Position numbers and translations under genes: made by a program
Shown here: positions 7,828 to 17,509 of the stretch, piece by piece
Layout of the letters: each line of letters begins with the position of its first letter
Position numbering within the stretch: position 1 is the stretch's first letter
The notes under the pieces: model-generated
Told to the model about the DNA's origin: nothing
The model's input: the letters and a program-made list of their open reading frames with translations, nothing else
Databases searched by the model: none
Assembly: GCA_963644855.1 (NCBI GenBank)
Contig: CAVIQL010000006.1
Location: 1-64,000 of the forward strand
Length of the DNA: 64,000 bases
Direction: 5' to 3'
From: UBA6398 sp963644855
GTDB taxonomy: Bacteria > Bacteroidota > Bacteroidia > Bacteroidales > Bacteroidaceae

Positions 7828-9702
7828 ATGGACGATAAAAACACCCCCAATGTTTCTCCCAACACAGGCGTTATAGAAAAAGACAACGTAACTGTGCGTT
7901 TTAGCGGCGACTCCGGCGACGGAATGCAGCTTGCGGGAAACATATTCTCCACCGTTTCCGCAATAGTGGGCAACGATATCTGCACATTCCCCAACTATCC
8001 CGCCGACATTCGCGCCCCGCAAGGCACACGAAGCGGCGTGTCGGCTTTTCAAGTGCATATCGGCGGCGGAAAAGTATATACCCCCGGCGATATGTGCGAT
8101 GTGCTCGTGGCAATGAACGCTGCCGCACTCGCCACACAGTATAAATTCTGCAAACCAACGGCTGCCATCATCACAGACTCCGACAGCTTTAAGGAATCCG
8201 ACCTTAAAAAAGCCGGATACTCCACTCTCAACCCCGTGGAAGAACTTGGCATTAAAAACGAAATAGTTGCCGTGCCGATTACAACCATGGTGAAAGATTG
8301 CTTAAAGGATAGCGGAATGGACAACAAGGCTATGCTTAAAAGCAGGAACATGTTTGCGCTCGGACTTGTCTGCTGGCTTTTCAACCGCAACCTTGATGAG
8401 GCAAAAAAGATGCTGCGCGAAAAATTCGCCCGCAAACCCGAGGTGGCTGATGCCAATATCAAAGTGCTCGAAGCCGGATATGATTACGGACACAATACAC
8501 ATTGTTCCATCGATCACACTTATCGCATAGAAACTACGGCACAAAAAGAAAAAGGAAAGTATATGGATATCAACGGCAACAAGGCTACTGCCTACGGACT
8601 AATAGCTGCTGCCGAAAAAGTAGGCAAAACGCTTTACTTAGGGTCGTATCCAATTACTCCGGCAACCGATATTCTTCACGAATTGGCAAAGCATAAATCG
8701 CTGGGAGTGGTTACCGTGCAGTGCGAAGACGAGATTGCCGGTTGCGCATCGGCTGTCGGCGCATCGTTTGGCGGAGCTTTGGCTGTAACATCAACTTCCG
8801 GACCGGGCGTGTGCCTTAAAAGCGAAGCAATGAACCTTGCCGTGATGACAGAGTTGCCTCTCGTTATAATCAATGTGCAGCGTGGCGGCCCTTCAACGGG
8901 ACTTCCCACGAAGAGTGAGCAGAGTGATTTGTTGCAAGCCCTGTTTGGTCGCAACGGCGAGAGTCCTATGCCGGTTATTGCCGCATCTTCTCCGTCGGAT
9001 TGCTTTTACAAGGCGTATGAAGCCGCAAAGATTGCGCTCGAACACGCTACTCCGGTAATTCTTCTCACAGATGCTTTTATTGCCAACGGAACCGGGGCGT
9101 TCAAGGTGCCGCAGATTTCTGATTTGGCCGCAATAAATCCGCCTTATGTTACTCCTGAAATGAAAGGTAAGTGGACTCCGTATTTGCGAAATGCCGAAAC
9201 GGGTTCACGATATTTGGCAGTGCCGGGAACAGAAGGCTTTGAGCACGTAATAGGTGGCTTGGAAAAGAGCAATGATACGGGCGAAATTTGCGGAGAACCC
9301 GAAAACCATCAACTCATGACCAATCTTAGGGCAGAAAAGGTGGCTCGTATTCCGGTGCCCGACCTTTGTGTGGAAGGCGAGACCAAAGATGCCGATTTGC
9401 TTATCGTTGGTTTTGGCGGCACTTACGGACATCTTCATTCTGCTTTTGATGAACTTTCGAAAAAGGGTGAGAAAGTGGCGTTCGCCCACCTGTCTTATCT
9501 CAATCCGTTGCCCAAGAATACTGCCGAGGTGCTTCGTGCCCACAAAAAGGTGGTAGTAGCGGAACTCAACAACGGTCAGCTTGCAGCCTATCTGCGTATG
9601 AATGTGGAGGGCGTGCATATTGAGCAGTACAATCAGGTAACAGGTCAGCCTTTTAACGTAGGCAAACTTGTGGAAGCCTTTGAAAAAATCATTCATGCCT
9701 AA
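7828..9702 (+). CDS. korA: 2-oxoacid:ferredoxin oxidoreductase, fused gamma-alpha subunit (2-oxoglutarate type)
   Basis: A 624-residue protein in which the gamma domain (about residues 15-200; RFSGDSGDGMQLAGN near 28) is fused to the alpha domain (about 235-620). The alpha domain shows GSYPITPATDILHELAKH, QCEDEIAGCASAVGASFGG and TSTSGPGVCLKSEAMNLAV, the pyrimidine-binding and regulatory core of the family, and RGGPSTGLPTKSEQSDL. With KorB it oxidatively decarboxylates a 2-oxoacid to an acyl-CoA and reduces ferredoxin, serving the partial TCA cycle of anaerobic Bacteroidales. The fused arrangement is typical for 2-oxoglutarate enzymes of this group, though the substrate is not proved by sequence alone. 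korB follows after 43 bases. Confidence 0.93.
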   Translation: MDDKNTPNVSPNTGVIEKDNVTVRFSGDSGDGMQLAGNIFSTVSAIVGNDICTFPNYPADIRAPQGTRSGVSAFQVHIGGGKVYTPGDMCDVLVAMNAAALATQYKFCKPTAAIITDSDSFKESDLKKAGYSTLNPVEELGIKNEIVAVPITTMVKDCLKDSGMDNKAMLKSRNMFALGLVCWLFNRNLDEAKKMLREKFARKPEVADANIKVLEAGYDYGHNTHCSIDHTYRIETTAQKEKGKYMDINGNKATAYGLIAAAEKVGKTLYLGSYPITPATDILHELAKHKSLGVVTVQCEDEIAGCASAVGASFGGALAVTSTSGPGVCLKSEAMNLAVMTELPLVIINVQRGGPSTGLPTKSEQSDLLQALFGRNGESPMPVIAASSPSDCFYKAYEAAKIALEHATPVILLTDAFIANGTGAFKVPQISDLAAINPPYVTPEMKGKWTPYLRNAETGSRYLAVPGTEGFEHVIGGLEKSNDTGEICGEPENHQLMTNLRAEKVARIPVPDLCVEGETKDADLLIVGFGGTYGHLHSAFDELSKKGEKVAFAHLSYLNPLPKNTAEVLRAHKKVVVAELNNGQLAAYLRMNVEGVHIEQYNQVTGQPFNVGKLVEAFEKIIHA

Positions 9703-9745
9703 GGGTGTGGAAAGCTAAACTATTATCCTGAAAAGAAAAATTATC

Positions 9746-10750
9746 ATGAGCGAATATACAGTAAACGATTTCAAGAAAGGACGCCCTCGTTGGTGTCCGG
9801 GGTGTGGCGATCATTTTTTTCTTGCCTCGCTCCACAAAGCTATGGCAAAGCTTGGTGTGCCGCCCTACAAGACTGCGGTGATTTCGGGCATAGGTTGTTC
9901 GAGCCGTTTGCCTTATTATGTCAACACCTACGGAATGCATACAATCCACGGGCGTGCAGCGGCGGTGGCCACGGGACTTAAAATCGCCAATCCCGATACT
10001 ACGGTGTGGCAGATAAGTGGTGATGGCGACGGGCTGGCTATTGGCGGAAACCATTTCATACATGCTATACGCCGAAACATAGATTTGAACATGATTTTGC
10101 TTAACAACCGCATTTATGGTCTTACAAAGGGACAATATTCTCCCACATCGTTGCGCGGATTTGTGAGCAAATCTTCCCCATATGGCACTGTGGAAGATCC
10201 GTTTCGCCCTGCCGAATTGTGCTTTGGCGCTCGCGGACGTTTCTTTGCTCGCACTGTGGCATCGGATACCGAGAACACGGTGGACGTATTGCTTGCCGCA
10301 GCCAAGCACAAGGGTGCTTCGGTGGTGGAGGTGCTTCAGCATTGCGTGATATTCAATCCTCAGTCATACGATGACGTTTATTCCAAGGAAACAAGGGCTG
10401 AAAATGCAATCTATCTGCGCGAAGGGCAGCCCATGGTGTTCGGAAAAGACAACGAGTATGGCTTGATGCAGGACGGATTCGGCATCAAGGTGGTAAAACT
10501 CGGCGAAAACGGAATATCAGAAAAGGACCTTTTGGTTCACGATCCTCACACCGTTGACCCAACACTTCATCTTAAACTTGCTCTTATGGAGGGTCTGGAT
10601 TTCCCGGTGGCTCTTGGAGTGATTCGTGATGTAGAAGCACCTGTCTACAACGAAGAAGTGCATCGCCAGGTTGAGGAAATTAAAGCGAAGAAGCCTTATC
10701 ACAATTTTGCAGAACTTGTTGATACAAACAATACGTGGACTGTGGAATAA
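9746..10750 (+). CDS. korB: 2-oxoacid:ferredoxin oxidoreductase beta subunit (TPP-binding)
   Basis: A 334-residue beta subunit. The N-terminal WCPGCGDHFFL carries the conserved CxxC of this family. GDGDGLAIGGNHFIHAIRRN followed by LLNNRIYGLTKGQYSPTS is the thiamine-pyrophosphate binding region (GDG...NN). It is cotranscribed with korA and closed by a hairpin terminator at 10781-10815. No separate delta/ferredoxin-like subunit gene follows, so electrons must pass to a free ferredoxin encoded elsewhere. Length and motifs are complete. Confidence 0.94.
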   Translation: MSEYTVNDFKKGRPRWCPGCGDHFFLASLHKAMAKLGVPPYKTAVISGIGCSSRLPYYVNTYGMHTIHGRAAAVATGLKIANPDTTVWQISGDGDGLAIGGNHFIHAIRRNIDLNMILLNNRIYGLTKGQYSPTSLRGFVSKSSPYGTVEDPFRPAELCFGARGRFFARTVASDTENTVDVLLAAAKHKGASVVEVLQHCVIFNPQSYDDVYSKETRAENAIYLREGQPMVFGKDNEYGLMQDGFGIKVVKLGENGISEKDLLVHDPHTVDPTLHLKLALMEGLDFPVALGVIRDVEAPVYNEEVHRQVEEIKAKKPYHNFAELVDTNNTWTVE

Positions 10751-10780
10751 ACCATCACGGTTTGCGTGAACAATAACAGA

Positions 10781-10815
10781 AGCCGGTTTTCCGTCAAAGG
10801 ACAACCGGCTTTTTC
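10781..10815 (+). terminator. Rho-independent terminator after korAB
   Basis: Inverted repeat AGCCGGTT (10781-10788) and AACCGGCT (10803-10810), followed by TTTTT. It lies 30 bases past the korB stop. Confidence 0.85.
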
Positions 10816-10876
10816 TACCCCTTTTGGCTGCTGGAATGTGGGGCTTTTGAGGAGGGGCAAACGACGGCTTTTTTAG

Positions 10877-10960
10877 GATATAGGATATTGCGAAAATAAT
10901 ATCCGACCTTTTTTAAATAATGTCCGATATTTTTTAAAAAAGGTCTGACATTGTTTTGGG
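10877..10960. repeat. R1 palindromic repeat, copy 2
   Basis: Three 21-bp units are visible, joined by TTTAAA centres at about 10912-10917 and 10933-10938. It lies between the korB terminator and the next promoter in the 308-base gap 10751-11058. Read on the minus strand it is open and encodes NNVRPFLKNIGHYLKKVGYY, a seven-residue periodic peptide that reappears in other copies. Confidence 0.8.
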
Positions 10961-10991
10961 GGTATGCAACCACGTGAAAATCAAAGAATGT

Positions 10992-10999
10992 TATCTTTG
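10992..10999 (+). promoter_or_regulatory. Putative -7 box upstream of the 11059 gene
   Basis: TATCTTTG fits TAnnTTTG, 59 bases before the start codon. No clear -33 TTTG element is seen at the standard spacing. Confidence 0.45.
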
Positions 11000-11058
11000 C
11001 GCAATATTCTGTAATGAGTGCTTGGGATTGCGCTATTATTTGTATTTTCGCGCTATAT

Positions 11059-11658
11059 ATGATGCGTAGACTATATATCATTTTGTCCTTGTTGCTTGTG
11101 TGGGTTGCGACATCGGCTCAGGAACGGCAAACGTGGCACAAACCTTTGCCCGTGTCCTTGTCTGCCGACTCGACGGCGCAACTTAGTGCCGACACAGCGG
11201 AGAGTGTGGCTCTTATGCCGCGCCTCTATATGCCCGAACCCTTTTATCTTAGTCCGTGGCAGCTTCATGAGGGATTTAATGCGCAACTTGGCATGAGCGT
11301 AACCGCAGGCTTTGGCAAACATTCGCCTCGCGGGGTGGGTTTTGGCAGTAATGCGGCGTTTGTCTACGCACAGCCGTTGGGCAACAGACTGTCGTTGGCG
11401 GGCGGAGTGCGCATGCAGACTCTCGACTGGGGCGGATGGAAAATGCGCAATGCCTCGGTGTTTGGAGTAGCTGCCTACAAGGTGAACGAAAATATGAACA
11501 TTTATGCTTTTGGAGAGAAAAGCCTTACGCCCGATAAGCGAAGATTTCGCAATTATCCCGACTTTGCTGAAGACAAATGGGGTGGGGCGGTAGACTTTAA
11601 GCTCGGAGATCACGTGTTCGTGCAATTCGGCGTGTCGCAAAGCCGCATGAACCGTTAA
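11059..11658 (+). CDS. Exported protein, probable outer-membrane beta-barrel, unknown function
   Basis: The start at 11059 (or the adjacent ATG at 11062) gives a good signal peptide, MMRRLYIILSLLLVWVATSA, and a mature protein of about 180 residues. After a Ser/Asp/Ala-rich linker the sequence alternates hydrophobic and polar residues in short Gly/aromatic strands (GFNAQLGMSVTAGFG, GFGSNAAFVYAQPLGNRLSL, LAGGVRMQTLDWGGW), as in small outer-membrane barrels, and ends in a VFVQFGVSQS strand. I do not recognise a named family. It precedes the helicase gene by 7 bases and is probably cotranscribed with it, with no obvious functional link. Confidence 0.7.
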   Translation: MMRRLYIILSLLLVWVATSAQERQTWHKPLPVSLSADSTAQLSADTAESVALMPRLYMPEPFYLSPWQLHEGFNAQLGMSVTAGFGKHSPRGVGFGSNAAFVYAQPLGNRLSLAGGVRMQTLDWGGWKMRNASVFGVAAYKVNENMNIYAFGEKSLTPDKRRFRNYPDFAEDKWGGAVDFKLGDHVFVQFGVSQSRMNR

Positions 11659-11665
11659 ACAAGCC

Positions 11666-13531
11666 ATGACAAAAGCATCGGAATACCTTTTGCACCACCG
11701 GCAACTGCTCGAAGCGGAATATAATTTCGAACGCAACGCATTTCGCCGCGACACCACGGCAATGCCTACGGGACGAAAAATCAAACGTGGCATATGCTGG
11801 TTTCCGCTTAGGGTGGGACGAAGTTATTATAACTCCCTTAATCAACTTTCGGTGGAAGTGTTTCGCACCGAAGACCTTGATATCGACCACAACTTTGAAT
11901 ACGGCAAACCGGTATGCTTTTTCACCCTCGATGCAAGCGACACCCCACATTTTATGAAGTTCAATGCTTCGGTGAGCTACGCCGAAGGCGACCGCATGGT
12001 GGTTATTGTTCCCGATTCCAACGCAATTGCTTTACTCGAAGATGCGGAACGGCTCGGAGTGCAACTGTTCTTCGACGAAACAAGTTACCATCTTATGTTT
12101 CGCGCGCTCGATGCTGCAATCGCGGCAAAGGACAACCGCCTTGCACAATTGCGCGAAATTTTCCACGGAAGCGTTGTGCCCGCAAAAACAACGCCCATGC
12201 CCACGCCGATGCCCTGGCTTAATGTGTCGCAACAAGACGCTGTGAACGAAGTAATCCGTGCAAAAGACATAGCAATAGTTCACGGACCGCCGGGAACGGG
12301 AAAAACCACCACGCTTGTCGAAGCTGTTTACGAAATATTGCGGCGCGAAAGCCAGGTGATGGTTTGTGCGCAAAGCAATATGGCTGTTGATTGGATTAGC
12401 GAGAAACTTGTTGACCGCGGAGTGAACGTTCTTCGCATCGGAAACCCAACTCGTGTGAACGACAAGATGCTTTCGTTTACTTATGAGCGGCGTTTTGAAG
12501 CCCACCCCGACTATCCGCAACTTTGGGCGGTGAGGCGTGCAATCCGTCAGCTATATTCTACGAAGGGCGACGCCGAACGTCGACACCAAAAGATATCTCG
12601 TTTGCGCGACAAGGCTGCAGAATTGGAATTAAACATACATCATTCGCTCCTTGATGCGGCACGAGTGATAGCATGTACGCTTGCCGGAGCGGCAAACCGG
12701 GTTCTCGACGGACAGAAATACCACACTCTTGTTGTTGACGAGGCAGCTCAGGCGTTGGAGGCGGCAGTATGGATTCCCCTGCTCAAATGTGGGCGCATTG
12801 TGCTCGCGGGCGATCATCGCCAGTTGCCTCCCACGATAAAAAGCCCCGCAGCGGCGAAAGGCGGATTGGGAAAGACGTTGATGGAAGTGGTGGCTGAGGA
12901 AAAACCGCAGTGTGTTTCGCTGCTCAAGGTGCAATATCGCATGAACGAAGCCATAGCCCGTTTTTCGAGCAACATGTTCTACGACGGCAAACTCGTGAGT
13001 GCGCCCGATGTTAAGCAACGTGGCATTCTTGACTACGACACTCCGGTTACATGGGTCGACTCTTCGGCAGTTGATAGCCGCGAAGAGTTTGTGGGCGATA
13101 CGTATGGCAGAATAAACAAAGCCGAGGCTGTGCTCACACTCACCACTTTGAAAAACTATATAATGAGCATAGGCAAAGAGCGACTGCTCGACGAGGGAAT
13201 AGATATAGGAGTGATTTCGCCCTACAAGGCCCAGGTGCAAATGTTGCGCCGCATGTTTGGGCGCGATGCCTTTTTGCGTCCGTTTCGCGGCAACATCACG
13301 GTAAACACAGTTGACGGATTTCAAGGACAAGAGCGCGACATTATTGTGATAAGCCTTGTGCGTGCCAACGAAGAGGGAAACATAGGTTTCTTGTCCGACA
13401 TACGCCGAATGAATGTGGCTATCACTCGCGCAAGAATGAAACTTTTTATCCTTGGCAACGCCACAACTTTGCAGCGCCACCCATTCTATCGCAGTTTGTA
13501 CGAATATGTGGCGTCTTTGAAAGCCATTTAG
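11666..13531 (+). CDS. SF1 DNA/RNA helicase of the Upf1/IGHMBP2-like (DNA2/NAM7) group
   Basis: A 621-residue protein with an N-terminal beta-rich region (1-190) and a two-domain SF1B helicase. Motif I GPPGTGKTTT is near residue 210, motif II VVDEAAQALEA near 360, motif III GDHRQLPPTI near 385, motif IV-V region VQYRMNEAI and NTVDGFQGQERDIIVISLVR, and motif VI NVAITRARMKL near 590. Such bacterial Upf1-like helicases are widespread in Bacteroidetes as single-copy chromosomal genes; their cellular substrate is not established. All motifs are intact. It is the second gene of a short two-gene unit. Confidence 0.9.
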   Translation: MTKASEYLLHHRQLLEAEYNFERNAFRRDTTAMPTGRKIKRGICWFPLRVGRSYYNSLNQLSVEVFRTEDLDIDHNFEYGKPVCFFTLDASDTPHFMKFNASVSYAEGDRMVVIVPDSNAIALLEDAERLGVQLFFDETSYHLMFRALDAAIAAKDNRLAQLREIFHGSVVPAKTTPMPTPMPWLNVSQQDAVNEVIRAKDIAIVHGPPGTGKTTTLVEAVYEILRRESQVMVCAQSNMAVDWISEKLVDRGVNVLRIGNPTRVNDKMLSFTYERRFEAHPDYPQLWAVRRAIRQLYSTKGDAERRHQKISRLRDKAAELELNIHHSLLDAARVIACTLAGAANRVLDGQKYHTLVVDEAAQALEAAVWIPLLKCGRIVLAGDHRQLPPTIKSPAAAKGGLGKTLMEVVAEEKPQCVSLLKVQYRMNEAIARFSSNMFYDGKLVSAPDVKQRGILDYDTPVTWVDSSAVDSREEFVGDTYGRINKAEAVLTLTTLKNYIMSIGKERLLDEGIDIGVISPYKAQVQMLRRMFGRDAFLRPFRGNITVNTVDGFQGQERDIIVISLVRANEEGNIGFLSDIRRMNVAITRARMKLFILGNATTLQRHPFYRSLYEYVASLKAI

Positions 13532-13578
13532 TTTCGTCTTTTGGGCATTTCGCAAAATTTGTCGGCATCTCGCAAAAA

Positions 13579-13636
13579 GTCCAAGGCTTCAAATTTAAAT
13601 TCCAAGCCTTGGAATTTAAATTAGCTCAGACCTCGT
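13579..13636. repeat. R2 repeat, copy 1
   Basis: Contains AATTCCAAGCCTTGGAATT (13599-13617 region), a palindrome, followed by TTAAATTAG and CAGACCTCG. Related segments occur near 20454, 24826, 41619 and 63100, usually just before an R1 copy. It starts 48 bases after the helicase stop. Confidence 0.7.
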
Positions 13637-13650
13637 TTCAGACTACATTT

Positions 13651-13740
13651 GACATCGTAAAACTAATATCCGACCTTTTTTAAAAAAGGTCTGACATTGT
13701 TTAAAAAATATCGGTTATTATTTTTGCAATAAGCCATATG
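13651..13740. repeat. R1 palindromic repeat, copy 3
   Basis: Three consecutive 21-bp units including the perfect 20-bp palindrome GACCTTTTTTAAAAAAGGTC (13672-13691), ending with the common right boundary TTTTTGCAATAAGCCATATG. It lies in the 771-base gap 13532-14302 before susC. The remaining 13741-14302 is AT-rich, contains the susC promoter region and no gene I can support. Confidence 0.85.
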
Positions 13741-14082
13741 CCTTTTTCGGCATGCCTATATATATAATGTATGCGGCATGGTGGGCTGAAAACAATATGC
13801 CTCAAAGCAGAACCAACGTATATTGTGTGAATTATTAGTGAAGGTGAAATAATGCTAACCGAAATTATCAAAATGAAATGTGCCAAACAAAAAAACTTGG
13901 CGTGATAAAAACCGCCAAAATTTTAACATTTTGTCATTTTGTCTTTCTTTGTAGGTGAAAAACATATCCAAATCAAAACTATCAACGCCGAAAATATCAA
14001 AAAATGGCGTTTTATTGTGTCGTTTTGGTAAAATACCGATATTTTAGCTATTTTGGTGGCAAAAAAATATCAATATGAGATA

Positions 14083-14113
14083 TTTTCACTCTTGTAAGAA
14101 ATGATTACTTTTG
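14083..14113 (+). promoter_or_regulatory. Putative promoter of the SusCD operon
   Basis: TACTTTTG at 14106-14113 fits the Bacteroidetes -7 box. TTTT at 14083-14086, 19 bases upstream, is a weak -33 element. This predicts a leader of about 180 bases before susC. Confidence 0.45.
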
Positions 14114-14302
14114 CAAAAATGTATGAACGTACCTCGCTGTTTTTACTTCATACGCATTATTATATAATGAATGGGGATACCGGCAACACGGAGAATGAGC
14201 GTGGGGAACAAACCTCGGGAGAGGCAAACCGAAATATAGGAAAAAACGGAAAGAATTATAAAAATCATACAAAAACTAAAGTTTAATCTAAAAAGTAAGA
14301 TT

Positions 14303-17300
14303 ATGGGTAAAAAATTGATGATGCTTTTATTAGGAGTCTTCACATGCCTCCTTGTAAACGCACAAGTCAAGACCGTAACCGGACGCGTAACATCCGCTTC
14401 CAACGGGGAACCGCTGATTGGCGTGAGCGTTTCGATACCCGGAACCACAATCGGTGTGAACACCGATGCCGACGGTCGCTTCTCACTTTCACGCATTCCC
14501 GCGTCTGCAAAGCAGGTGCGTTTCTCGTTTATCGGAATGGAAACGCAAACCCTGGCAATCAAGGGAGTGATGAACGTTGCTCTAAAATCCAACGACCATG
14601 TGCTCGGTGGAGCAGTGGTTACCGCTCTCGGTATTAAGCGTTCCGAGAAATCGTTGGGCTATGCCGCTTCGTCTGTAAAGGCAAAGGACATCACCGAAGT
14701 ACGCAGCGCCGATGTGGTATCGGCATTGCAAGGTAAGATGCCTGGTGTAACTATTAACAATACCTCTGGCGACCCGGGTGCATCAACTTCTGTTATCGTG
14801 CGTGGCTATAGCTCGCTCGCAGGAAGCAACCAGCCCCTCTTCGTAATCGATGGTGTGCCTATGGTTAACAACGCTATAGCTTCTGATGACGAACTTAACC
14901 ACAACTATGACTTTGGTAATGGTGCCAATGCCATAAACCCCGACGATGTAGAGGAGATGACTGTGCTCAAAGGCGCAGCTGCAACCGCTCTCTACGGTTC
15001 ACGTGCTGCCAACGGCGTTATCATGATTACCACAAAGAAAGGTAAGAAACGCGAAAAAGGAATCGGCGTTACCTATAACGGCGGTATTCAGTTTGCCAAC
15101 GTAGCTCGTCTGCCCGAAATGCAGAACATGTATGGACAAGGTGCGAGCGGCGAACACGTAGAAATCGAGAACGGTTCGTGGGGTCCCCGTTTCGACGGAC
15201 TCGAAAGAGTTTGGGGTAATGTTTACGACAACTCACAGCGCGTGAAAAGCTACAAGGCCATCAAAAACAATCTCCGCGATTTCTTTGAGACCGGCGTAAC
15301 TTTCAACAATAGCGTTGCATTCGACGGCGCAACTGACAAGAGCGATTTCTATGTGGCTCTCTCAAACATCAACAACAACGGTGTTTATCCCACACGCTCT
15401 GATGCCTACAACAAATACACCTTCTCGTCAAACGGTAGCTACAAAGTGAACAACAAGTTGACTTTCTCGTCTTCACTCAGCTATTCTTATCAAAAGAACA
15501 ACTTTGTATCGACCGGTCAGAGACTTAACCCGATATTCGCGCTCTACAATGTGCCACGCGATGTCAGTATCACCGCTCAAAAGGACCTTAGCAACCCGTT
15601 CAACAATCCGGGCTACTATTACACTCCTTACAATGCTACCAACCCTTACTACATTCTTAACAACTATCTTGACCAAGCTACTACCGACAAACTTTGGGGT
15701 AAGTTCCAGGCTGACTACAACATCTTAGACTTCCTTAAGTTTACCTATCGCGTAGGTCTCGACTACACCAACAACAAACAGCGCGACGGTATTCCCAATA
15801 TGAGCGCACTTTGGACGGGAACTCCCAACTGGGAACAGAACTCCGATATCGGCTCACAGACTGGTTGGGTTTATACAAGCGACAACCGTTGGACAGAAAT
15901 CGACCAAGACTTCATGCTTAACTTCTCGAAGCCTATCAACGAAGATTTCAACCTCAACGCAATCCTTGGTCTTAACACCAACGACGTGAAACGTACATTC
16001 GCTTCGCAGGAAAATACAGGTCTTGACCTCCCGACATGGTTTAATACCTCAAACTCGGGTAAGACTCCTACGATTGTTGATGCACAATACCACAAACGTC
16101 TCATCGGCTTCTATGGTCAGGTTGAAGGTTCGTGGAAAGATATGGTTTATCTCACACTCACAGGACGTAACGACTGGTCGTCAACACTTCCAAAAGACAA
16201 CCGTTCGTATTTCTATCCTGGTGTAACTGCAAGTTTCGTATTCACAGAACTCCTTCCCAAGGATCTTAAAGACATTATCTCATTCGGTAAAGTTCGTGCA
16301 GCATGGGGTAAGACTGGTAACGACGCTTCTTGGTATATGACCAATACCGTTTATGCTCAGGCAGCAGCCAGTGCTTCTGGTTTTGGTACAACTTCATTCC
16401 CTCTCTCGGGCGTGAACGCTTTCTCTCTCTCAAACGTAATGGGTAACGACCAACTCAAACCCGAGATGACCACTGAAATGGAATTCGGTTTGAATATGGC
16501 ATTCCTTCGCAACCGTTTGTCGTTCGACTTCTCGTTCTACAATCGTAACACCAACAACCAAACACTTTCTATGAGTCTTGACAACGCTACCGGCTTTGGT
16601 TCACGCAATGTCAACCTTGGTAAGATACGTAACACCGGTGTGGAATTCCAGATTTCTGGTACTCCTATAAAGACACGCGATTGGCAATGGGATTTGACTT
16701 GGAACATTGCTCACAACAAGAGCAAAGTAGTTAGCCTTTCTGACGAAATTGGCGACGAAGTAGCTATCTGGGGTTTCTCAGGCGGAACAAGTCTCTATGC
16801 AATCAAAGGTGAACCTCTCGGCGTTTACAAAGATCAGAAACTTGAACGCGACCCCGAAGGACACGTTGTGGTTAGCGCAAGCACAGGTCTCCCCGTAAAG
16901 GATAGCAAATACACTATCTGCGGCGACATGAACCACAAATACACTATGGGTATAGGTACAACCCTTCGCTACAAAGACTTCGCCCTCACCGCAAACATGG
17001 AAATCCGTCAAGGCGGTAAGATGTACACTCGTACAAAGGGAACAACCTTCTTCACCGGTATTGCAAAGCAAACAATCTACAATGACCGTAACCCGTTCAT
17101 CGTTCCCAACTCCGTGAACAAAGTAACAGCTGCTGACGGAACCGTTTCTTACGTGGAAAATACCACTGCAATGGATTATTCTTATATCCAAAGCTATTGG
17201 GCTGACCAATACGACTGCGATGCTTCAAACCTTATCAGTCGTTCGTTCGTAAAACTCCGCGATGTAGTTCTCACATGGAACGTTCCTGCAAAATGGATTG

Positions 17301-17491
17301 ACAAAACATTCCTTACAGGCGCTTCCGTTTCTTTCTTCGGTCGCAACCTTCTTATGTGGACTCCGAGCAGCAATACTTTTGTTGACCCCGAAAGTTCTTC
17401 ATTCGGTAACGACTTGGCAGGTCAGTTCGGTGAGTATGGCGCAAACCCGTCAACACGCACCTATGGCTTTAACATTAAGCTCAGCTTCTAA
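14303..17491 (+). CDS. SusC/RagA-type TonB-dependent outer-membrane transporter
   Basis: A 1062-residue protein: signal peptide (1-20, LLGVFTCLLVNAQ), carboxypeptidase-D-like regulatory domain (about 24-100; VTGRVTSASNGEPLIGVSV), plug domain with the SusC signature VVTALGIKRSEKSLGYA (108-124), then LQGKMPGVTI and LKGAAATALYGSRAANGVI, followed by a long TonB barrel ending NIKLSF with the expected C-terminal Phe. No N-terminal STN anti-sigma-interaction domain is present, so it is a plain transporter. With the downstream SusD it forms a lidded importer. The following two lipoproteins match the gene order of B. thetaiotaomicron BT2264-2261, a complex reported, from memory, with bound peptides, so oligopeptide uptake is a reasonable inference. 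Confidence 0.93.
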   Translation: MGKKLMMLLLGVFTCLLVNAQVKTVTGRVTSASNGEPLIGVSVSIPGTTIGVNTDADGRFSLSRIPASAKQVRFSFIGMETQTLAIKGVMNVALKSNDHVLGGAVVTALGIKRSEKSLGYAASSVKAKDITEVRSADVVSALQGKMPGVTINNTSGDPGASTSVIVRGYSSLAGSNQPLFVIDGVPMVNNAIASDDELNHNYDFGNGANAINPDDVEEMTVLKGAAATALYGSRAANGVIMITTKKGKKREKGIGVTYNGGIQFANVARLPEMQNMYGQGASGEHVEIENGSWGPRFDGLERVWGNVYDNSQRVKSYKAIKNNLRDFFETGVTFNNSVAFDGATDKSDFYVALSNINNNGVYPTRSDAYNKYTFSSNGSYKVNNKLTFSSSLSYSYQKNNFVSTGQRLNPIFALYNVPRDVSITAQKDLSNPFNNPGYYYTPYNATNPYYILNNYLDQATTDKLWGKFQADYNILDFLKFTYRVGLDYTNNKQRDGIPNMSALWTGTPNWEQNSDIGSQTGWVYTSDNRWTEIDQDFMLNFSKPINEDFNLNAILGLNTNDVKRTFASQENTGLDLPTWFNTSNSGKTPTIVDAQYHKRLIGFYGQVEGSWKDMVYLTLTGRNDWSSTLPKDNRSYFYPGVTASFVFTELLPKDLKDIISFGKVRAAWGKTGNDASWYMTNTVYAQAAASASGFGTTSFPLSGVNAFSLSNVMGNDQLKPEMTTEMEFGLNMAFLRNRLSFDFSFYNRNTNNQTLSMSLDNATGFGSRNVNLGKIRNTGVEFQISGTPIKTRDWQWDLTWNIAHNKSKVVSLSDEIGDEVAIWGFSGGTSLYAIKGEPLGVYKDQKLERDPEGHVVVSASTGLPVKDSKYTICGDMNHKYTMGIGTTLRYKDFALTANMEIRQGGKMYTRTKGTTFFTGIAKQTIYNDRNPFIVPNSVNKVTAADGTVSYVENTTAMDYSYIQSYWADQYDCDASNLISRSFVKLRDVVLTWNVPAKWIDKTFLTGASVSFFGRNLLMWTPSSNTFVDPESSSFGNDLAGQFGEYGANPSTRTYGFNIKLSF

Positions 17492-17509
17492 ATTAAAGAA
17501 AAAGACAGC

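Noticed and set aside
13651..13740. R1 copies considered as a CRISPR array
   Set aside because: Units are contiguous 21-bp repeats without variable spacers and occur singly between operons, so they are not CRISPR.
14101..14286. 61-codon plus-strand frame just before susC
   Set aside because: Low-complexity Asn/Gly/Lys/Thr composition, starts inside the predicted -7 region and shows no family pattern; more likely untranslated leader.
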